64,000 bases of DNA from positions 310,001 through 374,000 of the forward strand of contig NZ_NPKO01000007.1 in the NCBI RefSeq assembly GCF_008329605.1. Direction: 5' to 3'. The notes under the pieces were generated by a model, which did not search any database, was not told where the DNA came from, and saw only the letters and a list, made by a program, of their open reading frames with translations. Each line of letters starts with the position of its first letter. Position 1 is the first letter of the stretch. This document shows positions 17,220 to 25,708 of this stretch, one piece after another. This DNA is from Mycolicibacterium sp. P9-64 (GTDB lineage: Bacteria > Actinomycetota > Actinomycetes > Mycobacteriales > Mycobacteriaceae). The translations under genes were made by a program, and so were the position numbers.

Positions 17220-17878
17220 TCGGATGGCGCGCCGCGGCCGCGGCACTGGTGGTCGTCGCCACCGCACTATCCGGCTGTGCGCGCACCGTCGAAGGCGCCG
17301 CCACCTGGCCTGGCGCGCGGTTGGAGTCAGCGATCGTGACCGCTGCCGACTTCCCGCCCGGCGTGCAGTACGACCGCATTCCCGACAATCCCGGCCAGGT
17401 CGACGGGCAGGGCGGACCACCCGCGATGCTGTCCAGCCCCGAGGGTTGCTCGGACGGGCTCACGCGCGTGATCGCCGCCTCGGCCGAACGCGGTGCAGGC
17501 AGCGCGGCCAAGTACGTGGTGGCCTACGACGGCGCCAGGATCGTCATGACCGTGGTGTCGTGGCCGCTCGACCTCGACGGGCTGGACGCCGTCGCGCAGA
17601 AGTGCGCCAGGTTCCAGACCTACTTCGATCGCTCGTCGCAGGGCATCCCGATGACCACGACCCGGCTCGAGTCGCCACGTTCGGGCGCGCTCGCCTACCA
17701 GCAGACGATGCAGCTGGGCACCGAGCACAGCAGTGTGTACTTCTCCTTCGAGAACGTCGGTGCGTCTGCGGTTTTCGGGATCGCGCTCCCCACGCCGAAT
17801 CCGACGATCGCGGTCAAAGCGACGCTGCCGCAGACGTTTATGGAGATCGTCGCAAAGCAGGGGCAGCGCCTCGAATGA
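17216..17878 (+). CDS. putative lipoprotein
   Basis: A 220-residue exported protein. A short signal peptide ends in the lipobox LSGC (Cys20). The mature part contains two further cysteines (EGCSDG and QKCARF) that may pair. It is mostly beta/alpha with a late serine-rich SSVYFSFENV strand and resembles mycobacterial sensor-like or DUF5642-type lipoproteins, although I cannot assign a family. ATG 17216 overlaps the cobQ stop (ATGA), so it is translationally coupled. Confidence 0.75.
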   Translation: MIGWRAAAAALVVVATALSGCARTVEGAATWPGARLESAIVTAADFPPGVQYDRIPDNPGQVDGQGGPPAMLSSPEGCSDGLTRVIAASAERGAGSAAKYVVAYDGARIVMTVVSWPLDLDGLDAVAQKCARFQTYFDRSSQGIPMTTTRLESPRSGALAYQQTMQLGTEHSSVYFSFENVGASAVFGIALPTPNPTIAVKATLPQTFMEIVAKQGQRLE

Positions 17879-17936
17879 AGCTGACTGCAAAGTAAGGACC
17901 GAGCGAAAACCCGCCCACGAACATGATCCGTCCCTG

Positions 17937-17942
17937 TAGCGT
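17937..17942 (+). promoter_or_regulatory. -10 element of the 17949 gene
   Basis: TAGCGT ends 6 nt before the ATG at 17949. No ribosome site is present, so the transcript is probably leaderless. Confidence 0.45.
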
Positions 17943-17948
17943 GGCCCA

Positions 17949-18512
17949 ATGCCTTCGACCGTGGTGACCGTCGACGGGTTCCCGGCCACCGTCGACGTGT
18001 CGGGTCCCGAGAAGGGGTCGGTCGTCGTCCTGTTGGGGGCGGCGCATCAAGGGCCTTCGGCGTACGACGCAGTCTGTCAGCGGCTGCACACGGCGTCGCT
18101 GCGCACCGTCGTCATCGCACCCGACCCCCGGTTGAGTCCCAAGGCCGTCATCGGCATCCTCGACGCCCTCAAGGTGCGCTGGGCGCTGCTCGTCGGCGAT
18201 CGCATCGGCGGCGAGTTGGCGTGGGAGCTCGCGGCCACCCGCCTCGATCGCTTCATCGGGCTGGTCGTGATCGACCGCGGCCACCCGTGCGTCCCCGACC
18301 AGGCGGGCGTGGTGCGCGACGAGGACTGCCCGCCGGTCGAGATGAACACCACCGCGTTGGTCAGCACGCCTGCTTCGCGCAACGTCGCCAGGGCCAGCCA
18401 GCGCTATGTCTACGGTGACTACCGAGTGGTCGAGCTGCTTGGCAGGCGGAACGCGCACGAGTCGACGGCCCAGTTGGCCGCCGAGATCGTGCTACGCACC
18501 AGCACCTGGTGA
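17949..18512 (+). CDS. short alpha/beta-hydrolase-like protein with degenerate nucleophile elbow
   Basis: A 187-residue protein with alpha/beta-hydrolase spacing: VVVLLGAAHQGPSAY, then WALLVGDRIGGELAWELAA. The elbow GDRIGG has Arg where the Ser nucleophile is expected (GxSxG), and the protein is shorter than usual (most are 250 or more residues). It may have lost catalysis or act as a binding protein. The C-terminal RRNAHESTAQLAAEI helix is intact, so this does not look like a simple frameshift. It converges on the permease gene, 18 bp away. Confidence 0.7.
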   Translation: MPSTVVTVDGFPATVDVSGPEKGSVVVLLGAAHQGPSAYDAVCQRLHTASLRTVVIAPDPRLSPKAVIGILDALKVRWALLVGDRIGGELAWELAATRLDRFIGLVVIDRGHPCVPDQAGVVRDEDCPPVEMNTTALVSTPASRNVARASQRYVYGDYRVVELLGRRNAHESTAQLAAEIVLRTSTW

Positions 18513-18530
18513 TCCCGGCGGCCCCCGGAG

Positions 18531-20108
18531 CTAGCCTTCGAGGAAGATCTCCTCGCCCGACTCCGTCAGCTCCACCTGCTTGATCGGACCGGTGAACCAC
18601 TTCTTCACCGAGACGTGCCAGTAGATGTAGAGCAGGATCAGCACGCCGCCGACCAGCAGGGGGGTGTAGTTGACGAACTTCCACTCGAAGCTCGGATCCC
18701 ACGGCGCGCCACCGATCGACGTCGGGAACATCGCGATGATCGAGGTAATGATGATCTCGGCCAGTGCCAGCGGGGCCATCCACTTGTGGTGGCCGCGCAG
18801 GTTCCACTTGCCGATCGGGAACGCATCGCCGGCTTTCCAGCGGTAGTAGATCGGCACCGCGAAGCACAGGTACAGACCGACCACGCCGATCGAGACCACC
18901 GCGAAGAACGCGATCGGAACCGGTGCGCCGTTGATGTCGACCTCGACCAGCGCAGGCAGCGTGATGATCGCCGCGATGGCCGCGGTGACCATCACCGCGT
19001 TGGCAGGCACCCGCTTGGCGCTCAGCTTCGCCCACAGCTGGTGACCCGGCACGGCACGGTCGCGGCTGAAGGCGAACAGCATGCGCGACGCGCTGGTCTG
19101 GCAGGCCGTGGTGCAGAACAGCTGGCCCGCGGTCGAGATCAGCAGCACGATCGCGACCCACTTGGAGTTCATTGCCTGGGTGAAGATGGTGGCCACCGCG
19201 CCGCCGCCCGCCGTCACCCCGTCGACGTCCTGCACGGCGAACAGGAAGGTCAGCAGCAGGATCCAGCCGCCGATCGCCGAGTAGAAGATGGACCGCCAAA
19301 TACCCTTGGCGGCACCGTCGGCCGCGCTCTTGGTCTCCTCAGACAGGTGAGCCGATGCGTCGTAGCCGGTGATCGTGTACTGCGTGAGGATCGCCGACAT
19401 TGGCAACACGAACAACAGAAACGTCAGCCCCGACGTGGAGCCGCCGAAGAAGCCGGTGTTGTTGACGGTGGTGGCGAACACCGTCGAGAAGCTCGCGTGC
19501 TGCTCGGGGATGAGCCACAGGATGACGATGACGGCCGCGGCGCCGATGACGTGCCACCACACCGAGATGTTGTTGATGACGGCCAGCAGGTGCGACGAGA
19601 AGATGTTGATGGTCGCCACGATCACCAGGATGATGAGGAACATGACGAACGTCCTGGTCAGGCTGTAGCCGGCCAGCCAGGTTTCGCTGAAGGTGCCCAG
19701 CGTCAGGTCCAGGAAGGTGGCGCTGCCGTAGGCCACCGAGGCCAGGATGGCGATCAGCCCGACGAGGTTGAGCCAGCCGGTGTAGTAGCCGGCCTTGGGG
19801 CCGCCGAGCTTGGCTGCCCACCAGTAGATGCCGCCCGAGGTCGGGAACGCCGACACCAGCTCGGACATGCACAGGCCGATGATCAGGATGAAGACCGAGA
19901 TGATCGGCCAACCCCAGGCGATCGCGGCCGGGCCGCCGTTGTTCCAGCCGAGGCCGAACGACGTAAAGCAGCCCGCCAGGATCGAGATGATCGAGAACGA
20001 GATGGCGAAGTTCGAGAAGCCGGACCAAGACCGGTGCAGTTCCTGGCTGTAGCCGAGCGACGCGAGGTGCTTCTCGTCGTCGTCGAGTATTTCGTGACCT
20101 TCGGGCAC
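18531..20108 (-). CDS. APC-family amino acid/amine permease
   Basis: A 525-residue cytoplasmic-membrane transporter with about 12 hydrophobic helices. The soluble N-terminus LASLGYSQELHRSWSGFSNF is characteristic of the amino acid/choline (ACT, BAT1-like) subgroup that includes GABA and choline permeases. The GTG start is preceded by GAAGGAGAA. It is divergent from glnA4 across 188 bp and probably imports the amine or gamma-amino acid used by the glnA4 cluster; the actual substrate (GABA, polyamine, ethanolamine) cannot be read from sequence. Confidence 0.88.
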   Translation of the reverse strand: MPEGHEILDDDEKHLASLGYSQELHRSWSGFSNFAISFSIISILAGCFTSFGLGWNNGGPAAIAWGWPIISVFILIIGLCMSELVSAFPTSGGIYWWAAKLGGPKAGYYTGWLNLVGLIAILASVAYGSATFLDLTLGTFSETWLAGYSLTRTFVMFLIILVIVATINIFSSHLLAVINNISVWWHVIGAAAVIVILWLIPEQHASFSTVFATTVNNTGFFGGSTSGLTFLLFVLPMSAILTQYTITGYDASAHLSEETKSAADGAAKGIWRSIFYSAIGGWILLLTFLFAVQDVDGVTAGGGAVATIFTQAMNSKWVAIVLLISTAGQLFCTTACQTSASRMLFAFSRDRAVPGHQLWAKLSAKRVPANAVMVTAAIAAIITLPALVEVDINGAPVPIAFFAVVSIGVVGLYLCFAVPIYYRWKAGDAFPIGKWNLRGHHKWMAPLALAEIIITSIIAMFPTSIGGAPWDPSFEWKFVNYTPLLVGGVLILLYIYWHVSVKKWFTGPIKQVELTESGEEIFLEG

Positions 20109-20296
20109 GGTGGTTCTCCTTCGTCAGGTCTAGTTCGCCGTCGATGCGGCGGTTCACTGCCTAGGCACATTAGAGTGCTATTGGTCTTGTGTCCTACCTT
20201 TGGCAGTGACAGTTGTGTAAAACTGCACTGGATTTCGGTAGCGCCAGAGTTTCCAATGGTTGACTTTTCGTCATGACAGACAGGGGAGGGCCCGAG

Positions 20297-21673
20297 ATGT
20301 CGGTATCCACTGATCGGCCCGGCATGCTGTCGCAAACCGAGCTCGAGCGACTGGTGGCTGCCGGCGAGATCGACACGGTGATCGTCGCCTTCACCGATAT
20401 GCAGGGCCGATTGACTGGAAAGCGGATCTCGGCACGCCTCTTCGTCGACGACGTCGCGGCCCACGGCGCGGAGTGCTGCAACTACCTACTCTCGGTCGAC
20501 GTCGACATGAACACCGTCGACGGCTACGCGATGTCGAGCTGGGAGGCCGGCTACGGCGACATGGTGATGACGCCGGATTTCAGCACACTGCGGCTGCTGC
20601 CGTGGCTGCCCGGCACCGCGCTCGTGATGGCCGACCTCGGCTGGCACGACGGCAGTCCGGTCGTCCCGGCGCCGCGCAGCATCCTGCGCAGACAGCTGGA
20701 CCGGCTCGCGGAGCGCAAGATGGGCGCGGTCGCGGCCACCGAGCTCGAGTTCATGGTGTTCGACAACACCTACCGCGAAGCGTGGGCCAACGGCTACCGC
20801 GGGCTCACGGCCTCCACCGACTACAACATCGACTACGCGATGCTCGCCTCGACCCGCATGGAGCCGCTGCTGCGCGACATCCGCCGCGGCATGGAGGGCG
20901 CAGGCATGTACTGCGAGGGCGTCAAGGGCGAATGCAACCTCGGACAGCAGGAGATCGGTTTCCGCTACGACACGGCGCTCGTCACCTGCGACAACCATTC
21001 GATCTACAAGAATGGCGCGAAGGAGATCGCCGATCAGCACGGCAAGGCCGTCACATTCATGGCGAAATACGATGAGCGCGAAGGCAATAGCTGTCACATT
21101 CACATCTCGTTCCGCGGCGATGACGGTTCGGCGGTGTTCGCCGACGAGAACCAGCCGCGCGGCATGTCCAAGATGTTCCAGAGCTTCGTCGCGGGCCAGT
21201 TGGCCACGCTGCGCGAGCTGACGCTGTTCTACGCACCGAACATCAACTCCTACAAGCGTTTCGTGGAGGGCAGCTTCGCGCCGACCGCCGTTGCGTGGGG
21301 CATGGACAACCGCACCTGCGCATTGCGCGTGGTCGGACATGGGCACGGGATGCGGATGGAGTGCCGCGCACCCGGCGGCGACGTCAACCAGTACCTGGCC
21401 GTCGCCGCACTGATCGCCGGCGGCCTGCACGGCATCGACAACGAGCTCGAGCTTCCCGACCCATGCGCGGGCAACGCCTATACCGGAGGCGCGGAACGGC
21501 TTCCGACCACGCTGGGCGAGGCGGCAGCGCTGTTCGAGGGCTCGACAATCGCTAGAGAGGCGTTCGGCGACGAGGTCGTCGAGCACTACCTGAACAACGC
21601 GCGGATCGAGTTGAAGGCGTACAACTCCGCGGTGACCGATTGGGAGAGGGTGCGCGGTTTTGAGCGGCTCTAG
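20297..21673 (+). CDS. glnA4: glutamine-synthetase-like gamma-glutamyl-amine ligase (GlnA4 type)
   Basis: A 458-residue type I GS-fold ligase. The GS N-terminal beta-grasp begins VIVAFTDMQGRLTGKRI. Catalytic segments include the Glu in AATELEFMVFD, VKGECNLGQQEIGFR, the NSCHIHISF ATP/ammonia-site strand and RMECRAPGGDVNQY. This family (GlnA4; PuuA-like) glutamylates amines rather than ammonia, e.g. polyamines or ethanolamine. The neighbouring hydrolase and ALDH support that. ATG 20297 is chosen because GGGAGGG precedes it, giving 458 aa (M. tuberculosis GlnA4 is 457); the ATG at 20273 has no such site. Confidence 0.92.
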   Translation: MSVSTDRPGMLSQTELERLVAAGEIDTVIVAFTDMQGRLTGKRISARLFVDDVAAHGAECCNYLLSVDVDMNTVDGYAMSSWEAGYGDMVMTPDFSTLRLLPWLPGTALVMADLGWHDGSPVVPAPRSILRRQLDRLAERKMGAVAATELEFMVFDNTYREAWANGYRGLTASTDYNIDYAMLASTRMEPLLRDIRRGMEGAGMYCEGVKGECNLGQQEIGFRYDTALVTCDNHSIYKNGAKEIADQHGKAVTFMAKYDEREGNSCHIHISFRGDDGSAVFADENQPRGMSKMFQSFVAGQLATLRELTLFYAPNINSYKRFVEGSFAPTAVAWGMDNRTCALRVVGHGHGMRMECRAPGGDVNQYLAVAALIAGGLHGIDNELELPDPCAGNAYTGGAERLPTTLGEAAALFEGSTIAREAFGDEVVEHYLNNARIELKAYNSAVTDWERVRGFERL

Positions 21674-22439
21674 TCGGCGTCCCGTACTGGGCGTCACCAC
21701 CTATCTGCAGCAGGCGCAGACCGGCGTCTGGGACGTGATGGCCAGCTTCCTGCCTGGGATCTACATCGAAGGCGTCACGCGGTCGGGCGGCATCGTCGCG
21801 CTGCTTCCGCCGCAACCGGTGGACCCCGACATCGCCGATCGGGTGCTCGACGGACTCGACGGTTTGGTACTGACCGGCGGCAGGGACGTCGACCCCGCCA
21901 GCTACGGCCAGCCGCCGCACCCGAACACCGACGAGCCTGCCCGTGAGCGCGACGCCTGGGAGTTCGCCCTGGTGGAGCGTGCACTCAAGCGCGGCCTGCC
22001 GGTGCTCGGAATCTGCCGCGGCGCACAGATTCTCAACGTCGCGCTCGGCGGCACACTGCACCAGCACCTGCCCGACGTCGTCGGCCACAACTGGCACCAG
22101 GCAGGCAACGCCGTGTTCAACACGTCGGTCATCAAGACCGTGCCGGGCACCCGGTTGGCCTCGCTGATCGGCGAGTCCACCGACGCGCAGTGCTATCACC
22201 ACCAGGCGATCGCCGACCTCGGCACGGGCCTGATCGCCACAGCGTGGGATACCGATGGCGTCGTCGAGGCGGTCGAGCTCGTCGGGCCGCAGTTCGTCGT
22301 CGCCGTGCAGTGGCATCCCGAGGAACGACTCGACGATCTACGACTGTTCTCCGGCGTCGTGCAGGCAGCGGCGCAGTATGCAAAGGAAAGGGCTCCGGAG
22401 GGCAGGAGCGAAGCGACCCGGGAAAGGAAACGCGCTTGA
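21660..22439 (+). CDS. gamma-glutamyl-GABA hydrolase-like class I amidotransferase
   Basis: A 259-residue peptidase C26-like protein (Rv2859c type). The nucleophile Cys is in LGICRGAQILNVALGG, with the His in VQWHPEE and the following Glu forming the triad. PuuD-like enzymes of this family release glutamate from gamma-glutamyl-GABA, which fits the GlnA4/ALDH neighbours. The start is a TTG that overlaps the glnA4 3' end by 14 nt. The C-terminus (about residues 244-256) is encoded by a copy of the GAGCGAAGCGAC repeat and reads RSEATRER. Confidence 0.88.
   Translation: MSGSSRRPVLGVTTYLQQAQTGVWDVMASFLPGIYIEGVTRSGGIVALLPPQPVDPDIADRVLDGLDGLVLTGGRDVDPASYGQPPHPNTDEPARERDAWEFALVERALKRGLPVLGICRGAQILNVALGGTLHQHLPDVVGHNWHQAGNAVFNTSVIKTVPGTRLASLIGESTDAQCYHHQAIADLGTGLIATAWDTDGVVEAVELVGPQFVVAVQWHPEERLDDLRLFSGVVQAAAQYAKERAPEGRSEATRERKRA
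22406..22417 (+). repeat. dispersed GAGCGAAGCGAC repeat before aldC
   Basis: A 12-bp exact copy of the core of the tandem array at 40781. It lies in the 3' end of the amidohydrolase gene, 19 bp before the aldC start. Confidence 0.5.
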
Positions 22440-23800
22440 CCACCTCGACACTGATCAACCCGGCGACCGAACAGGAGCTGCGCACCGTCGAACTGCTCGA
22501 CGTGCCGGCCACCGACGATGCGATCGCCCGCGCCAAGTCCGCGCAGAAGCAGTGGGCGAAGCTGGCGCCCGCTGAGCGGGCTGCCGCATTGCGGTCGTTC
22601 GCCGCGGTCGTCGATGCCCACCTCGGAGAATTAGCCGAGCTGGAAGTCGCCAACTCCGGGCACGTGATCGGCAATGCCGAGTGGGAGGCCGGCCACGTCC
22701 GTGACGTGCTGCAGTTCTACTCGGCAAGCCCGGAGCGCATGTCCGGCAGGCAGATTCCCGTCGCCGGTGGGTTGGACGTCACGTTCAACGAGCCACTCGG
22801 CGTCGTCGGCGTCATCGCACCGTGGAACTTCCCGATGACCATTGCGTCGTGGGGTTTCGTGCCCGCGCTCGCCGCAGGCAACGCGGTTGTGGTCAAGCCC
22901 GCGGAGATCACCCCGTTGACCACGATGCGGTTGGCTGAACTCGGCATCGAGGCGGGCCTGCCGGACGGGCTGTTCCAGGTGTTGCCTGGCAAGGGTTCGG
23001 TGGTGGGGGAGCGCTTCATCACTCACCCCGATGTCCGCAAGCTGGTCTTCACCGGCTCCACCGAGGTGGGCGTCAAGGTCATGGCCGGCGCTGCGCAGCA
23101 GGTGAAGCGCGTGACGCTGGAACTCGGTGGCAAGAGTGCCAACATCGTGTTCGACGACTGCGACCTCGAGAAGGCCGCGGCCACCGCGCCCTATGGCGTG
23201 TTCGACAATGCCGGGCAGGACTGCTGCGCACGCAGCCGAATCCTGGTTCAGCGCAACGTGTACGACAGGTTCATGGAGCTTCTCGAGCCTGCGGTGAAGG
23301 GCGTCGTCGTCGGCGATCCGGCATCGCGCGACAGCGAGATGGGGCCGCTGGTGTCGCGCTCGCACTTCGACACCGTGGCGTCGTACGTGCCAAAGGACGC
23401 CCCCATAGCATTTCAGGGGTCCGCACCGACCGGGCCCGGATACTGGTTCCCGCCAACGGTTCTCACCCCTGCGCGGAACGACCGCACGGTCACCGAGGAG
23501 ATCTTCGGTCCCGTCGTCACCGTGCTGCCCTTCGAGGACGAGGCCGACGCCATCGAGCTCGCCAACGATTCACCGTACGGACTGTCCGGGTCCATCTGGA
23601 CCGACAACCTGTCGCGGGCGATGCGGGTGTCGCGCGCGGTGGAATCGGGCAACCTGTCGGTGAACTCGCACTCGTCGGTCCGCTACAACACGCCGTTCGG
23701 CGGCTTCAAGCAATCGGGTCTCGGCCGTGAACTTGGTCCCGACGCACCGCTGCACTTCACGGAAACCAAGAACGTCTTCTTTGCGATAGGGGAACTCTAG
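22436..23800 (+). CDS. aldC: aldehyde dehydrogenase (AldC type)
   Basis: A 454-residue NAD(P)-dependent ALDH. The catalytic Cys263 is in FDNAGQDCCARSR, the general-base Glu is in TLELGGKSANIV, and the cofactor segment VIAPWNFPMTI is present. It probably oxidises the aldehyde formed from the glutamylated amine (PuuC-like role). The TTG start at 22436 overlaps the amidohydrolase stop (TTGA) and follows GGAAAGGAAA; this gives the length of M. tuberculosis AldC (455 aa). The longer frame to 22190 is rejected because it overlaps the upstream gene. Confidence 0.93.
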   Translation: MTTSTLINPATEQELRTVELLDVPATDDAIARAKSAQKQWAKLAPAERAAALRSFAAVVDAHLGELAELEVANSGHVIGNAEWEAGHVRDVLQFYSASPERMSGRQIPVAGGLDVTFNEPLGVVGVIAPWNFPMTIASWGFVPALAAGNAVVVKPAEITPLTTMRLAELGIEAGLPDGLFQVLPGKGSVVGERFITHPDVRKLVFTGSTEVGVKVMAGAAQQVKRVTLELGGKSANIVFDDCDLEKAAATAPYGVFDNAGQDCCARSRILVQRNVYDRFMELLEPAVKGVVVGDPASRDSEMGPLVSRSHFDTVASYVPKDAPIAFQGSAPTGPGYWFPPTVLTPARNDRTVTEEIFGPVVTVLPFEDEADAIELANDSPYGLSGSIWTDNLSRAMRVSRAVESGNLSVNSHSSVRYNTPFGGFKQSGLGRELGPDAPLHFTETKNVFFAIGEL

Positions 23801-24574
23801 ATGGATCTGACCCAACGGCTTTCGGGCAAGGTCGCGGTCATCACCGGCGGCGCGAGCGGTATCGGCTTCGCGACCGCCAAGCGGATGCGTGCCGAAGGCG
23901 CCACCATCGTGATCGGTGACATCGACCCGTCCACTGGCAAGCCGGCCGCCGACGAACTCGAGGGACTGTTCGTGCCCGTCGACGTCGCCGACAAGGCGGC
24001 CGTCGACAACCTCTTCGACACGGCGGCAGAGACTTACGGCTCGCTCGACATCGCGTTCAACAACGCAGGCATCAGCCCGCCCGACGACGACCTGATCGAG
24101 AACACCGAACTCGACGCGTGGGAGCGGGTGCAGAACATCAACCTCAAGTCGGTGTACCTGTGCTCCAAGGCCGCTCTGCGGCACATGGTTCCGCAGCAGC
24201 GGGGCTCGATCATCAACACGGCGTCGTTCGTCGCGGTGATGGGGTCGGCCACCTCGCAGATCTCCTACACCGCCTCCAAGGGCGGCGTGCTGGCGATGTC
24301 GCGGGAGCTCGGCGTGCAGTTCGCCAGGCAGGGCATCCGCGTCAACGCGCTGTGCCCAGGACCGGTGAACACGCCGCTGCTGCGCGAGCTGTTCGCCAAG
24401 GATCCCGAGCGTGCGGCTCGACGGTTGGTGCACGTTCCGCTCGGCCGGTTCGCCGAGCCAGAGGAGCTCGCCGCCGCGGTGGCGTTCCTGGCCAGTGACG
24501 ACTCGTCGTTCATCACCGCGTCGACGTTCCTCGTCGACGGCGGTATCAGCTCGGCCTACGTGACGCCGCTGTAG
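23801..24574 (+). CDS. SDR-family oxidoreductase
   Basis: A 257-residue classical SDR (Rv2857c type). The cofactor motif TGGASGIGFATAKRM, the NNAG segment NNAGISPPDD and the catalytic SYTASKGG (Tyr-x3-Lys) are all present, with CPGPVNTPLL after the active site. The Asp in IGDIDPSTG after beta-2 suggests an NAD preference. It starts directly after the ALDH stop with GGGGA upstream. It probably acts on an alcohol or aldehyde intermediate of the same pathway, which is inference from the operon. Confidence 0.93.
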   Translation: MDLTQRLSGKVAVITGGASGIGFATAKRMRAEGATIVIGDIDPSTGKPAADELEGLFVPVDVADKAAVDNLFDTAAETYGSLDIAFNNAGISPPDDDLIENTELDAWERVQNINLKSVYLCSKAALRHMVPQQRGSIINTASFVAVMGSATSQISYTASKGGVLAMSRELGVQFARQGIRVNALCPGPVNTPLLRELFAKDPERAARRLVHVPLGRFAEPEELAAAVAFLASDDSSFITASTFLVDGGISSAYVTPL

Positions 24575-24580
24575 GGCCAG

Positions 24581-25300
24581 ATGTCCGAACCGGATCCGCC
24601 GCCCGGCTCTGGGGCACTCCTGCGTCCGGTGCGGCTCGGCAACGCCTTCGAGGACACCGTCGGCCGTCTCCTCGAGACGATCCGGCTTGGCGTGCTCGCG
24701 CCGGGTGAGTCCCTACCACCCGAGCGCGAGCTCGCCACCCGGCTCGGCGTCAGCCGCGACACGGTGCGAGAGGCGATCAAGTCCCTGTCCGAGGCGGGTT
24801 ACCTGGAGTCTCGGCGTGGGCGGTACGGCGGCACGTTCCTCGCCGACGAGCTTCCTGCGCCCAGCGGTGACGGAATCAAGTTCAGCCGGGCCGAGATCGA
24901 CGATGCACTGAGGTTGCGCGAGATCCTCGAGGTCGGTGCGGCGCGGATGGCCGCAGGCAGGGCGCTGGCCGCGACCGAACGCGAGACGCTGTGGAGCAGG
25001 CTGGCCGACGTGCGGGGCGCGCCGCCTGAGGACTACCGGCGGCTCGACTCGCGGCTGCACCTGGCCATCGCCGAGGCCGCAGGCACGCCGTCGGTGGTGC
25101 CGCTGGTCGCCGAGAACCGGATGCGCCTCAACGAGCTGCTCGACCACATTCCGCTGCTCGCGCGCAACATCGCCCACTCCGACGAACAGCACGAGGCCAT
25201 CGTGATGGCGATCCTGGCGGGCGACGGCGATGGAGCCGCGGAGGAGATGACCGCACATATCTGGGCGTCGGCGGCTCTGTTGCACGGCTTTCTGGACTAA
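24581..25300 (+). CDS. FadR-subfamily GntR regulator
   Basis: A 239-residue regulator. The N-terminal winged helix (about 18-85) has LPPERELATRLGVSRDTVRE and GYLESRRGRYGG. The C-terminal FCD ligand domain (about 100-230) includes LRLREILEVGAARMAA and the metal/ligand-type DSRLHLAIAEA and DEQHEAIVMAI. It is the last gene of the glnA4 operon, 6 bp after the SDR, and is the obvious local regulator of the cluster and of the divergent permease; its operator is not identified. Confidence 0.9.
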   Translation: MSEPDPPPGSGALLRPVRLGNAFEDTVGRLLETIRLGVLAPGESLPPERELATRLGVSRDTVREAIKSLSEAGYLESRRGRYGGTFLADELPAPSGDGIKFSRAEIDDALRLREILEVGAARMAAGRALAATERETLWSRLADVRGAPPEDYRRLDSRLHLAIAEAAGTPSVVPLVAENRMRLNELLDHIPLLARNIAHSDEQHEAIVMAILAGDGDGAAEEMTAHIWASAALLHGFLD

Positions 25301-25303
25301 ATT
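25298..25303 (+). promoter_or_regulatory. -10 element of the ArsR gene
   Basis: TAAATT overlaps the GntR stop codon and ends 6 nt before GTG 25310, which suggests a leaderless ArsR transcript. Confidence 0.4.
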
Positions 25304-25309
25304 GCAGGT

Positions 25310-25660
25310 GTGGAGTCCCGTGACCAGATCCCGGCGCATGGCGTCGCGACGGCGCAGATCGAGCGCGCGTCGTCGGCGCTCGCCGACGTCGACACCACGG
25401 GTTGGACGCAACGGTTCGACTTGTTGTCGGACCCCAACCGGCTCGAGATCCTGCTGAGCCTGCACCGCGCGCCGGGAATCTGCGTCAGTGACCTGGCAGC
25501 GGCCGTCGGCAGGTCGGAAAACGCGACGTCCCAGGCTCTTCGGGTGCTGCGGCAACAGGGCTGGGTGACGAGCACCAGGGTCGGCCGCGCCGTCAGCTAC
25601 CGGCTCGAGGACGAGATCGTGCATGATCTTCTGCATTGGATCGGTGCACGTCACTCCTGA
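25310..25660 (+). CDS. ArsR-family regulator next to nicT
   Basis: A 116-residue winged-helix protein. The core reads LLSDPNRLEILLSLHRAP, then CVSDLAAAVGRSENATSQAL and GRAVSYRLED. Candidate metal ligands are Cys58, Asp101, His105, His109 and His115 in the C-terminal helix. This resembles, but does not exactly match, the alpha-5 sites of the nickel/cobalt sensors NmtR and KmtR. It lies 48 bp before nicT, so a nickel or cobalt sensing role is likely but inferred. Confidence 0.85.
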   Translation: MESRDQIPAHGVATAQIERASSALADVDTTGWTQRFDLLSDPNRLEILLSLHRAPGICVSDLAAAVGRSENATSQALRVLRQQGWVTSTRVGRAVSYRLEDEIVHDLLHWIGARHS

Positions 25661-25696
25661 TCATCTGAACAGCTAGACATGTAATGAGCAAGGGCA

Positions 25697-25702
25697 TACG
25701 CT
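25697..25702 (+). promoter_or_regulatory. -10 element of nicT
   Basis: TACGCT ends 6 nt before the nicT ATG at 25709, with no ribosome site, so a leaderless transcript is likely. An ArsR operator overlapping it would be expected but none is obvious. Confidence 0.4.
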
Positions 25703-25708
25703 CGGCCC

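Noticed and set aside
18615..20276. 553-codon plus-strand frame opposite the permease
   Set aside because: Low-complexity Arg/Asp/Gln sequence antisense to an intact transporter gene.
25661..25708. ArsR operator between the ArsR gene and nicT
   Set aside because: No convincing inverted repeat was found in the 48-bp gap, although one is expected.
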